From the NCBI GenBank assembly GCA_025934635.1, contig JAICWX010000320.1, forward strand, positions 1 through 9,848: DNA of 9,848 nucleotides. The letters run 5' to 3'. A program made the position numbers and the translations under genes. Positions 1-5,310 of this stretch are shown here, piece after piece; within the stretch, counting starts at the first letter, position 1; each line of letters starts with the position of its first letter. Origin of the DNA: Streptosporangiaceae bacterium. GTDB lineage: Bacteria > Actinomycetota > Actinomycetes > Streptosporangiales > Streptosporangiaceae. The notes beneath the pieces were generated by a model. It saw nothing but the letters and a program-made list of their open reading frames with translations, ran no database searches and was not told the DNA's origin.

Positions 1-402
1 GTGCACCACGCCCGCGGCGTGGATCGCGGCCAGCGCCTCGGCGATCCCATGGGCAAGACGGCGCAGCCCGGAGCCGGACAGCGGGCCGCGGCCGCGCACC
101 ATCTCGTCCAGCGTGGGCCCGGACACGAACCGGGTGACGATGTAGGGATACTCGCCGGTGACGTCGGCGTCGAGGACCTCGGCGACGTACGGGCTGCGGA
201 CCCGGCGCATGGTCTCCACCTCGCGGGCCAGCCGCCGGCGCGCGTTGGGGCCCTCGGCCCCGGCCGGGTGCAGCACCTTGACCGCCACCGGGCGGCCGTC
301 CTGATCATGGGCGAGGTGAACTACCCCCATGCCGCCTTCCCCGAGGCGGTCCTGAAGGCGATACGGGCCGAGAGTCCTCGGCAGGTGTCCCGTCGCAGGC
401 AT
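1..402 (-). CDS. Hanks-type serine/threonine protein kinase, N-terminal part (cut by window edge)
   Basis: The minus strand reads an open frame of 134 residues from ATG at 402-400 to the left edge. It has the N-lobe of an actinobacterial PknB-like kinase: an LGPYRL lead-in, the glycine loop GEGGMG at residues 21-26, the VAVK motif with the ATP-binding lysine at K42, a helix-C glutamate probably at E61 (REVETM), the hinge region YIVTRFVSG around 87-95, and helix E ending in IHAAGVVH. The last residue, H134, should be the first of the catalytic HRD triad, so the catalytic loop, activation segment and any sensor or transmembrane part lie outside the window. A GGAAG ribosome site sits about 6 nt before the ATG and supports this start. 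The gene diverges from the small conserved gene at 511. The substrate cannot be inferred. The family assignment is secure. Confidence 0.95.
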   Translation of the reverse strand, partial: MPATGHLPRTLGPYRLQDRLGEGGMGVVHLAHDQDGRPVAVKVLHPAGAEGPNARRRLAREVETMRRVRSPYVAEVLDADVTGEYPYIVTRFVSGPTLDEMVRGRGPLSGSGLRRLAHGIAEALAAIHAAGVVH

Positions 403-510
403 CGCGACTTCCAGAGTACGAAACAGTTGGCGTGTTGTGGAGCGAACGACATGTTGCCTATCTGTAACGGTGCTGGATGCACTTAGAATCTGGTCTTGTG
501 GGACTGACCG
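403..510. promoter_or_regulatory. Divergent intergenic region, kinase / 146-aa gene
   Basis: The 108-bp spacer separates two divergent starts and must hold both promoters. On the plus strand, TAGAAT at 484-489 matches the sigma-70 -10 consensus at five of six positions. It lies 21 bp before the ATG at 511, so the leader would be short. No convincing -35 hexamer sits at 16-18 bp from it (TCTGTA at 461-466 is the best-spaced candidate and is poor). No clear minus-strand promoter was found. The -10 call is tentative. Confidence 0.4.
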
Positions 511-951
511 ATGACTGAGCCGGACGACGCGCTGTCGAACGAGGCACTGTCGAACGAAGCACTGTCGCTTGACCTGGTGACCGCCGCGCTGCGCGCCGAC
601 AGCACGGACGTGGCCATCTACGCGCGCGTGCTGGCCCAGTCCCTGGGCGAGGCGCTGCCCGCCGACTGCGTCTCGGTGGAGCGGGAACGTTCGATGTCCG
701 ACCGGATGCGCGGGCGCCCCGGCGAGATCACCAAGGTCGCGGCCCAGCTGGGCGAGCTGCAGATGACGCTGGACGTGCGCAGCGGCCGGGCGGTGGCCGA
801 GGTCTGCCGCGCGGTGCGCGGCGTGGTGCTGTCCCGGCAGTCCGTCCCGATCGGCGAGTGGGCCGCCACCCTGGCCGGCGCGCTGGTCAGCTACGCCGAG
901 CAGAATGCCCAGGCGGCGCAGGCGCTGCGCAAGCTGGTGGCGGGGAGTTAG
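511..951 (+). CDS. Conserved actinobacterial hypothetical protein, 146 aa
   Basis: A complete 146-residue soluble protein with no signal peptide, membrane segment or catalytic motif that I can identify. Residues about 22-50 are predicted helical. Residues 51-110 alternate polar and apolar positions in a way that suggests beta strands, with a basic patch (VERERSMSDRMRGRPGEI, 56-73) and a strand-rich part ending VRGVVLSRQ. Residues 115-143 form a probable amphipathic helix ending AQALRKLV. The layout (short helix, sheet, C-terminal helix) resembles small conserved actinobacterial proteins of unknown function; I do not recognise a named family. The first 20 residues contain an ALSNE repeat from a tandem DNA duplication. 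The start at 511 has only a weak GTGGGA ribosome site. It diverges from the kinase gene and converges with the M56 peptidase gene, so it is probably monocistronic. Confidence 0.8.
   Translation: MTEPDDALSNEALSNEALSLDLVTAALRADSTDVAIYARVLAQSLGEALPADCVSVERERSMSDRMRGRPGEITKVAAQLGELQMTLDVRSGRAVAEVCRAVRGVVLSRQSVPIGEWAATLAGALVSYAEQNAQAAQALRKLVAGS
532..561 (+). repeat. 15-bp in-frame tandem duplication in the 146-aa gene
   Basis: Two 15-bp units, CTGTCGAACGAGGCA (532-546) and CTGTCGAACGAAGCA (547-561), differ at one base and are followed by a third partial unit CTGTCG. They encode LSNEA twice at residues 8-17, then LS. The length is a multiple of three, so the frame is kept. Confidence 0.9.
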
Positions 952-990
952 GGACGCGCCGTCCCCGTTCGGTCGCCTGGTTTTGTTTTT
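951..990 (+). terminator. Possible terminator between convergent genes
   Basis: GGGACG (951-956) and CGTCCC (960-965) can pair as a 6-bp GC-rich stem with a 3-nt loop, starting at the last base of the upstream stop codon. A T-rich run TTTTGTTTTT (981-990) follows 15 nt later and overlaps the stop codon of the converging M56 gene. The stem is short and the distance to the T tract is long for a classical rho-independent site, so this is tentative. Confidence 0.35.
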
Positions 991-1957
991 AGCGGGCAGC
1001 CTGGGCGAACTCGATCAGTTCGTGCAGGTCCCGGGTCGCCTCGGCGGCCGAGGCCCCGGCCAGCAGGACGAGGAGCGCCGCCACGGCCAGCAGCGTGAGC
1101 CGCCGCCGCGGCGGCGGGGCCAGGAGCGCGGCGACCCGCCGCGGTACCGGGCCGGCCCAGGCCAGCGACACCGCCCGGGGGCGGGCGCCGGTGATCGCGA
1201 GCGACGCCGCGCGCAGGCGGCGGGGACGGGCGGGGGCGAGCAGCGCGACCCGGCCGATGGTGGCGGCGACCAGGCGGCGGTCGCCGGTGACGGTCGCGGC
1301 GCGCTCGTCGGCCCACCGCTCGACGGTGTAATCCACCGCGCGGGCCACCGGCAGCAGCAGCGGGTTGGCCGCGGCGGCCAGGTGCGCCACCGTGGTGAAC
1401 AGGTGGTGCCGGGCGGCCAGGTGCGCCCGCTCGTGGGCGAACAGCGCGGCCTGGCCGGGGGCATCGAGCGCGGCCAGCAGGCGGCCGGACACCACGATCC
1501 GGCCGGGTGAGCCGGGCAGCGCGTACGCCTCGATGGCCTGCCCGGGCACGATGACGACGGCCTCGGCGGCCTGCCCGGGCCCGGCGCCCGGGGCCATCAG
1601 GGCGGCCCGCCGGTAGGACTCGGCCAGGCCGCGGGCGCGGGCGCGGATCACCACCGCGACCGCCACCGCGGCCGCGGTCAGCAGCAGGGCCGCGGCCAGC
1701 CCGGCCAGCACCGGGACCGGGTCGCCCCGGCGGAGCGCCGGCTGGGAGTACCCGCCCACCGAAGCCAGGGCGGGGATCCGGGCCAGGGCCGACGCGGCCA
1801 GCAGGGCCAGCGCGGCCGTGCTGAAGGCGGCCAGCGCGACCGTGGTCACGGTCAGCAGCCAGGTGGCCAGGCGCGGCTCCAGCCGGGCCGCCAGCGGCCG
1901 GGCCGCCACCGCGGCCAGCACGGGCACCAGCAAGGGCAGATAGACGAGCGCGTCCAT
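989..1957 (-). CDS. M56 (BlaR1/MecR1-like) membrane zinc metallopeptidase
   Basis: A 322-aa integral membrane protease partner of the BlaI-like repressor encoded just upstream. The zinc motif HExxH is present as HERAH at 175-179 in the FAHERAHLAARHH context typical of peptidase family M56, and the likely third ligand is E213 in ERWADERAA. Hydrophobic segments lie around 4-20, 33-58 and 82-106, with another around 286-304; the catalytic part lies between the last two, as expected for a cytosolic protease site. BlaR1 and MecR1 of staphylococci carry a C-terminal penicillin-binding sensor domain of roughly 250 residues. Here only about 18 residues follow the last membrane segment, so the signal must be sensed another way. 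The ATG lies 3 nt after the repressor stop, with GAGGAG as ribosome site inside the repressor's end: a tightly coupled operon. Stop is TAA at 991-989. Confidence 0.93.
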   Translation of the reverse strand: MDALVYLPLLVPVLAAVAARPLAARLEPRLATWLLTVTTVALAAFSTAALALLAASALARIPALASVGGYSQPALRRGDPVPVLAGLAAALLLTAAAVAVAVVIRARARGLAESYRRAALMAPGAGPGQAAEAVVIVPGQAIEAYALPGSPGRIVVSGRLLAALDAPGQAALFAHERAHLAARHHLFTTVAHLAAAANPLLLPVARAVDYTVERWADERAATVTGDRRLVAATIGRVALLAPARPRRLRAASLAITGARPRAVSLAWAGPVPRRVAALLAPPPRRRLTLLAVAALLVLLAGASAAEATRDLHELIEFAQAAR

Positions 1958-1960
1958 CTG

Positions 1961-2407
1961 CTACTCCTCGGTCTCGCCGAGCAACTCGCGCAGCAGCCGG
2001 GTATCACGGCCGGACAGCCCGGACACGAACTGGCTCAGCACCGCGCCGTGATCCGAGCCGGCCTGCAGGGCCTGGCTCATCTGGCTGGCCGCCCGGCTGG
2101 CGTCATCGACCGGCCGGTAGACGAAGGCACGGCCGGCCCGCTCGCGCTCGAGCAGGCCCTTGGCGTGCAGCCGGGACACGATCGTCACGACCGTGCTGTA
2201 GGACAGGTCCTCGGCCAGCCGCTCACGGACCTGCCCGGGGCTCAGCGGGGCGGCCGCGGCCCGGAGCACGTCCAGGATTTCGGCTTCGAGAGCGCCGTGC
2301 GGGCGGCGCGGCGCGGCCGGGTCGGCGTTCGCGTCCGTGCTCGGGTCTGCGCCTGGACCTGCGTTCGACTCTGCGATCAGGTGCGGGGCGAGGCCGTCGT
2401 CGCCCAT
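1961..2407 (-). CDS. BlaI/MecI/CopY-family transcriptional repressor
   Basis: A 148-aa DNA-binding protein. The first 36 residues are an unusual Asp/Ala/Pro-rich, probably disordered extension. The winged helix spans about 38-99: GALEAEILDVLRAA, then the recognition region LSYSTVVTIVSRLHAKGLLERERAGRAFVYRP, a clear BlaI/MecI signature. The C-terminal helices (about 103-143) would dimerise. In staphylococcal MecI and BlaI the cognate protease cuts at an Asn-Phe bond in this part; the aligned stretch AVLSQFVSGLS keeps the phenylalanine (Q126-F127), so F127 marks a candidate cut site, by inference only. The start is well supported by GGGAGG 10 nt upstream. The gene leads the operon with the M56 peptidase and diverges from uppP. 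Two operator-like sites lie just upstream, so autoregulation is likely. Confidence 0.95.
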   Translation of the reverse strand: MGDDGLAPHLIAESNAGPGADPSTDANADPAAPRRPHGALEAEILDVLRAAAAPLSPGQVRERLAEDLSYSTVVTIVSRLHAKGLLERERAGRAFVYRPVDDASRAASQMSQALQAGSDHGAVLSQFVSGLSGRDTRLLRELLGETEE

Positions 2408-2433
2408 TTCTGATTTTCCTCCCGTCGACGTTG

Positions 2434-2454
2434 CATCTACAAGTCTCGTAAATG
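2434..2454. promoter_or_regulatory. Degenerate second operator (site 1), same 8-5-8 geometry
   Basis: CATCTACA (2434-2441), spacer AGTCT, CGTAAATG (2447-2454). Six of eight arm positions pair, including the TACA core on the left and GTA on the right. Its centre (2444) is exactly 20 bp from the centre of the perfect site (2464), about two helical turns, so two dimers could bind on the same DNA face. The outer base 2454 is shared with site 2. Confidence 0.55.
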
Positions 2455-2474
2455 TTCTACAGTGTTTGTAGAAC
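2454..2474. promoter_or_regulatory. Perfect 8-5-8 inverted repeat, probable BlaI-type operator (site 2)
   Basis: GTTCTACA (2454-2461), spacer GTGTT, TGTAGAAC (2467-2474): the arms are exact reverse complements. Each arm carries the TACA/TGTA core known from BlaI/MecI operators. It lies 46 bp before the repressor start and 66 bp before the uppP ATG, so one bound dimer could affect both directions. Binding by the adjacent repressor is inferred from position and motif. Confidence 0.8.
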
Positions 2475-2540
2475 CTTTTCGGACTTCATTATGACACTAC
2501 GGCACTGCTGGCCTGCAACTATCCCGTGAAGGACACTGAC

Positions 2541-3566
2541 ATGACGCATCTGACCTACCTGGAGGCCGCCGTCGTCGGGCTTGTCCAGGGCGTATCCGAG
2601 CTGTTCCCCGTATCCAGCCTGGGGCACGCCGTGCTGATCCCCGCGCTGATCGGCGGCCAGTGGGGCGCCGATCTCGACGTAGCCGCACCGGAGTCGCCGT
2701 ACCTGGCGTTCATCGTGGGACTGCACGTGGCCACCGCGATCGCGCTGCTGGTCTACTTCTGGCGAGACTGGGTGCGGGTTGCCGGCGGCTTCATCAGCTC
2801 GGTGCGCGACCGCCGGGTGGAGACGGCCGACCAGCGGCTGGCCTGGATGATCATCCTGGCCACCATCCCGGTGGGGGTGGTGGGACTGGTAGCAGAACAC
2901 CCGTTCCGGGTGATCTTCGGCAAGCCGGTGGCGGCGGGCGCGTTCCTGGCCGTCAACGGGGTGATCCTGATCGCCGGGGAGAAGTTCCGGCGGCGGGCCT
3001 CGCTGGACGCCGACGCGCGGGTGGCGGCGGGGCGGCGGGCGGAACCGGTGGCGGTGGGCGGGGGTCCGGTTTCGGCGTCTCCTTCGGCGGCTCCTACGTT
3101 CCCGGCGGCTCCTACGTTCCCGGCGGCTCCGGCGCCGGCCGCGGTGGCGCCGTCGGCGGCGGTCATGGCCGACCGGCGGCTGTCGGCCATGGGGTACGGG
3201 CGGGCGGTCGTCATCGGCTCGGCCCAGATCCTGGCGCTGCTGGCCGGGATCAGCCGGGACGGGGTCACGATGGTGGCCGGGATGCGCCGCGGCCTGTCCC
3301 GCGAGGACGCCGCGCGGTTCGCCTTCCTGCTCTCCACGCCGGTGATCCTGGCCGCCGGGGTGCTGAAGATCCCCGACCTGTTCGGGCCGCTGGGCGCCGG
3401 CATCCGCGGCCAGATCCTGCTCGGCAGCGTGCTGTCCGGCCTGGGCGCGTACGCGGCGATCCGGTTCCTGGTCCGGTACCTGCGGACGCGGAGCCTGATC
3501 CCGTTCGGGCTGTACTGCCTGGCGGCGGGGGTGGCCAGCGTGGTCTACCTCGGAGTGGTCAAGTAG
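2541..3566 (+). CDS. uppP: Undecaprenyl-diphosphate phosphatase (UppP/BacA family), divergent type
   Basis: A 341-aa polytopic membrane enzyme that removes a phosphate from undecaprenyl diphosphate outside the membrane to regenerate the lipid carrier for peptidoglycan and other envelope polymers; overproduction of this family gives bacitracin resistance. The N-terminal signature QGVSELFPVSSLGH (16-29) matches the family (Q/E)xxxE motif, with Q16, E20 and H29 at the positions of E. coli E17, E21 and H30. The second signature reads AGISRDGVTM (235-244) instead of the usual PGxSRSGxT; R239 is kept. A loop of about 60 residues (149-209), rich in Ala, Pro and Ser, is inserted between the halves and holds a tandem repeat. 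An in-frame GTG lies at 2526, but AAGGA at 2529-2533 sits 7 nt before ATG 2541, which sets the start. The stop abuts the dedA start. BlaI-type operators lie upstream. Confidence 0.92.
   Translation: MTHLTYLEAAVVGLVQGVSELFPVSSLGHAVLIPALIGGQWGADLDVAAPESPYLAFIVGLHVATAIALLVYFWRDWVRVAGGFISSVRDRRVETADQRLAWMIILATIPVGVVGLVAEHPFRVIFGKPVAAGAFLAVNGVILIAGEKFRRRASLDADARVAAGRRAEPVAVGGGPVSASPSAAPTFPAAPTFPAAPAPAAVAPSAAVMADRRLSAMGYGRAVVIGSAQILALLAGISRDGVTMVAGMRRGLSREDAARFAFLLSTPVILAAGVLKIPDLFGPLGAGIRGQILLGSVLSGLGAYAAIRFLVRYLRTRSLIPFGLYCLAAGVASVVYLGVVK
3085..3130 (+). repeat. 18-bp tandem repeat in the uppP loop, about 2.6 copies
   Basis: The unit CGGCGGCTCCTACGTTCC occurs exactly at 3085-3102 and 3103-3120 and is followed by its first ten bases at 3121-3130. 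In frame it encodes AAPTFP twice and then AAP, within the low-complexity loop between the two halves of UppP. Perfect identity points to a recent duplication. Confidence 0.95.
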
Positions 3567-4283
3567 ATGCAGCATCTCATCGCGACCTACGGGTACCTCG
3601 CCGTGTTCGTGCTCATGCTGGCGGAATCGGCGTGCATCCCGGTTCCGTCCGAGCTGATCATGACGTTCGGCGGGGCGCTGGCGGCCGGGGCGGTTCCCGG
3701 CACCAGCCTCAACCTGGCCGGCGTCATCCTCGCGGGGACCGCGGGGAACGTGGCCGGCAGCTACGTCGCCTGGGCGGTGGGTCGTTACCTGGGGCTGCCC
3801 GCGCTGGAGCGGCTGGCGCGGGGGCGGCTGGCGCGGCGGCTGCTGGTGCGCGAGCACGACCTGGACCGTGCCATCGCCTGGTTCGACCGGCACGGCGGCA
3901 AGGCGGTGCTGATCGGGCGGGTGCTGCCGGTGATCAGGACGTTCATCTCGCTGCCGGCCGGGATCGCGGGGATGGCGCCGGTGCGGTTCGGGATCTACAC
4001 CACCATCGGCTGCATTCCCTGGACGGCGGCGCTGGCCGCGGCGGGGTTCGCGGTCGGCTCGCACTGGGAGTCTGTCGTCGCGGCGTTCCACGGGCCGACG
4101 TACATCATTGCCGGGGTGTTGCTGCTGGTGATCGTGGTGGGCGTGTGGCGGTACGTGCGGCGGCGGCCGGCGGCGGCGGAACCGGCTGGGGTGGGAGAGC
4201 CGTCGGAGCCGAGGAATTCAAGGGATTCCGGGGATTCTGGGGAGCAGTCCCGTCCCGGAGCCCGCCGTCACTTACGGTGGTAG
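3567..4283 (+). CDS. DedA-family (VTT domain) membrane protein, candidate undecaprenyl-phosphate translocase
   Basis: A 238-aa protein with the DedA core at residues about 1-195. The first re-entrant segment carries E20 and IPVPSE29 (ESACIPVPSE). The second carries GRVLPVIRTFISLPAG (117-132), with R118 and R124 spaced like the two essential arginines of E. coli DedA proteins, followed by the AG of the re-entrant turn. Membrane segments continue around 143-165 and 178-195. A polar tail of about 40 residues, rich in Ser, Asp, Gly and Arg, follows. DedA members such as UptA have been shown to move undecaprenyl phosphate to the inner leaflet; others act in ion or lipid homeostasis, so the exact substrate here is inferred from the neighbour. 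The ATG directly follows the uppP stop with no intervening base, which implies translational coupling. Confidence 0.92.
   Translation: MQHLIATYGYLAVFVLMLAESACIPVPSELIMTFGGALAAGAVPGTSLNLAGVILAGTAGNVAGSYVAWAVGRYLGLPALERLARGRLARRLLVREHDLDRAIAWFDRHGGKAVLIGRVLPVIRTFISLPAGIAGMAPVRFGIYTTIGCIPWTAALAAAGFAVGSHWESVVAAFHGPTYIIAGVLLLVIVVGVWRYVRRRPAAAEPAGVGEPSEPRNSRDSGDSGEQSRPGARRHLRW
4222..4239 (+). repeat. 9-bp tandem duplication in the dedA tail
   Basis: GGGATTCCG (4222-4230) is followed by GGGATTCTG (4231-4239), eight of nine bases identical. In frame the region encodes RDSGDSGE in the disordered C-terminal tail of the DedA protein. Confidence 0.7.
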
Positions 4284-4483
4284 GCATTTCGAACGATTTT
4301 TCCATGATCACGAAAGGTTTTAATCAAGAAACGTAGTGAAGTCTTCATGATCATGAACGCTCGCTGTGGATGCGTGAGCGATGAGCGAGTGTGGTTACCA
4401 GCGCTGGCTGATTTCATGATCACGGGTAGTTGGGGGCCGCCGGTGAGGCCTCGCTGGGTCAACGGCCGGGGAAGATGGCGGGG
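4284..4483. other. 200-bp spacer between convergent dedA and enoyl-CoA hydratase genes
   Basis: No gene is supported here. The left two-thirds are clearly richer in AT than the flanking genes. It holds three CATGATCA-type motifs (annotated separately) and a 10-bp perfect palindrome CCAGCGCTGG at 4398-4407. CTCGCT (4361-4366) can pair with AGCGAG (4384-4389). No hairpin followed by a T tract was found for either converging gene, so the terminators are not resolved. Confidence 0.6.
4299..4424. repeat. Three dispersed CATGATCA-centred motifs
   Basis: CATGATCACG at 4303-4312, TTCATGATCATGAA at 4344-4357 (a perfect 14-bp palindrome) and TTTCATGATCACG at 4412-4424. All share TGATCA; its centres are 43 and 69 bp apart. 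Bases preceding the core are pyrimidine-rich in all three (TTTTTC, GTCTT, ATTT), and copies one and two are followed by purine-rich sequence. Three copies of an 8-bp core in 126 bp of high-GC DNA is far more than chance. Function is unknown. Confidence 0.75.
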
Positions 4484-5260
4484 TCAGCGGCCGGTGAAGG
4501 TGGCTTTGCCGGGGCCGTTTTCCAGGAAGCTGCGCATGCCGGCGCGCTGGTCCTCGGTGCCGAACAACGCCGCGAACTGCACCCGTTCCAGCTCAAGCCC
4601 GGTGGCCAGGTCGACGCCGAGGCCGGCGTCGATGGCCTGCTTGGCCGCGCGCAGCGCGAGCGCGGGGCCGGCGGCGTAGCGCTTGACCATGTCCACGGCC
4701 GCCTGGTACACGGAATCATCCGGGACGACCTGGTCGACCAGGCCGAGCCCGAGCGCCTCGGCCGCGCCGACCATGCGGCCGCTGAAGACGAGGTCCTTGG
4801 CCTTGGCCGGGCCGATCAGGCGGGGCAGCCGCTGGGTACCGCCCGCGCCCGGGATGATGCCGAGCAGGATCTCGGGCTGGCCGAGCCGGGCCCGCTCCCC
4901 CGCGATGCGGAAGTCGGCCGCCAGCGCGACCTCCATGCCGCCGCCGAGCGCGTAGCCGGTGATCGCGGCGACCACCGGCTTGCCCAGGGCGGCCAGCAGG
5001 TTGACGGCGGCCTGGAGCCGGGCGCCGCGGGCGGCCATCTCGGCGTAGCCGGCCTCGGCCATCACCTTGATGTCGGCGCCGCCGGCGAAGACCTTCTCGC
5101 CGCCGTAGATGATCACGGCGCGGACCTCGTCCGCGGCCGCGGCCCGGGCAGCGTCGGCCAGCTCCTCCGTGACCTGGTCGTTCAGCGCGTTGACGGGCGG
5201 CCGGTTCAGCCGGATGGTGCCGATCCCGTCCGCGACTTCCAGGTTGACGAACTCACCCAT
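4484..5260 (-). CDS. Enoyl-CoA hydratase/isomerase (crotonase) family protein
   Basis: A 258-aa single-domain crotonase. The oxyanion-hole segments are AGGADIK (59-65) and GYALGGGMEVALAADFRIA (102-120). Both glutamates used by classical enoyl-CoA hydratases are present, E110 in GGGMEVAL and E130 in GQPEILLGIIPGAGGTQRLPRL, so syn-hydration of trans-2-enoyl-CoA in fatty-acid oxidation is chemically possible; the physiological substrate is not readable from sequence. Length is normal. An in-frame GTG at 5281 has no ribosome site, whereas AAGG (5273-5270) lies 9 nt before ATG 5260, so the shorter start is preferred. The gene follows glgP in the same direction with a 50-bp gap that contains a strong hairpin, so co-transcription is uncertain and I see no metabolic reason for it to belong to the alpha-glucan genes. 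Confidence 0.95.
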   Translation of the reverse strand: MGEFVNLEVADGIGTIRLNRPPVNALNDQVTEELADAARAAAADEVRAVIIYGGEKVFAGGADIKVMAEAGYAEMAARGARLQAAVNLLAALGKPVVAAITGYALGGGMEVALAADFRIAGERARLGQPEILLGIIPGAGGTQRLPRLIGPAKAKDLVFSGRMVGAAEALGLGLVDQVVPDDSVYQAAVDMVKRYAAGPALALRAAKQAIDAGLGVDLATGLELERVQFAALFGTEDQRAGMRSFLENGPGKATFTGR

Positions 5261-5275
5261 GAGACGGGACCTTAC

Positions 5276-5302
5276 TGCCACGGGGGGATGTCCCCCGTGG
5301 CA
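5276..5302 (-). terminator. Strong hairpin between glgP and the enoyl-CoA hydratase gene
   Basis: TGCCACGGGGG (5276-5286) and CCCCCGTGGCA (5292-5302) are perfect reverse complements, an 11-bp GC-rich stem with a 5-nt loop. It starts 8 nt after the glgP stop and ends 2 nt before the AAGG of the downstream gene. There is no U tract on either strand, so it would be a terminator of the U-less type proposed for actinobacteria, or an mRNA-processing or translation-control element for the next gene. Confidence 0.7.
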
Positions 5303-5310
5303 CCCCCCGA

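Larger units (their letters stand above)
2408..2540. promoter_or_regulatory. Divergent control region, blaI-like / uppP
   Basis: A 133-bp spacer between two divergent operons, visibly richer in AT than the flanking genes. It contains two BlaI-type operator candidates (annotated separately). For uppP, TTGTAG (2466-2471) and TATGAC (2490-2495) with an 18-bp spacer form a weak but possible promoter; in that case the right arm of the perfect operator overlaps the -35 element, which would suit repression. No convincing promoter was picked for the minus strand, although the only room for one overlaps the same operators. Confidence 0.6.

Noticed and set aside
1..486. Plus-strand frame at the left edge
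   Set aside because: It reads antisense to the kinase N-lobe and has no motif of its own.
2526..2540. Upstream GTG start for uppP, adding five residues
   Set aside because: It overlaps the AAGGA that is ideally spaced for ATG 2541, and the extra residues are outside the family's conserved N-terminus.
3085..3130. Frameshift or assembly error in uppP at the tandem repeat
   Set aside because: The 18-bp unit keeps the frame and the conserved second half of UppP continues normally after it.
2457..4091. A 544-residue open frame on the minus strand across uppP and dedA
   Set aside because: Its translation is dominated by Arg, Pro, Gln, His and Asp without any domain, the usual product of reading GC-rich genes antisense. 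Both plus-strand genes carry clear family motifs.
4299..4424. CRISPR-like array from the repeated CATGATCA motif
   Set aside because: The repeats are only 8-14 bp, there are three, the spacing is irregular (43 and 69 bp), and no cas gene is present.
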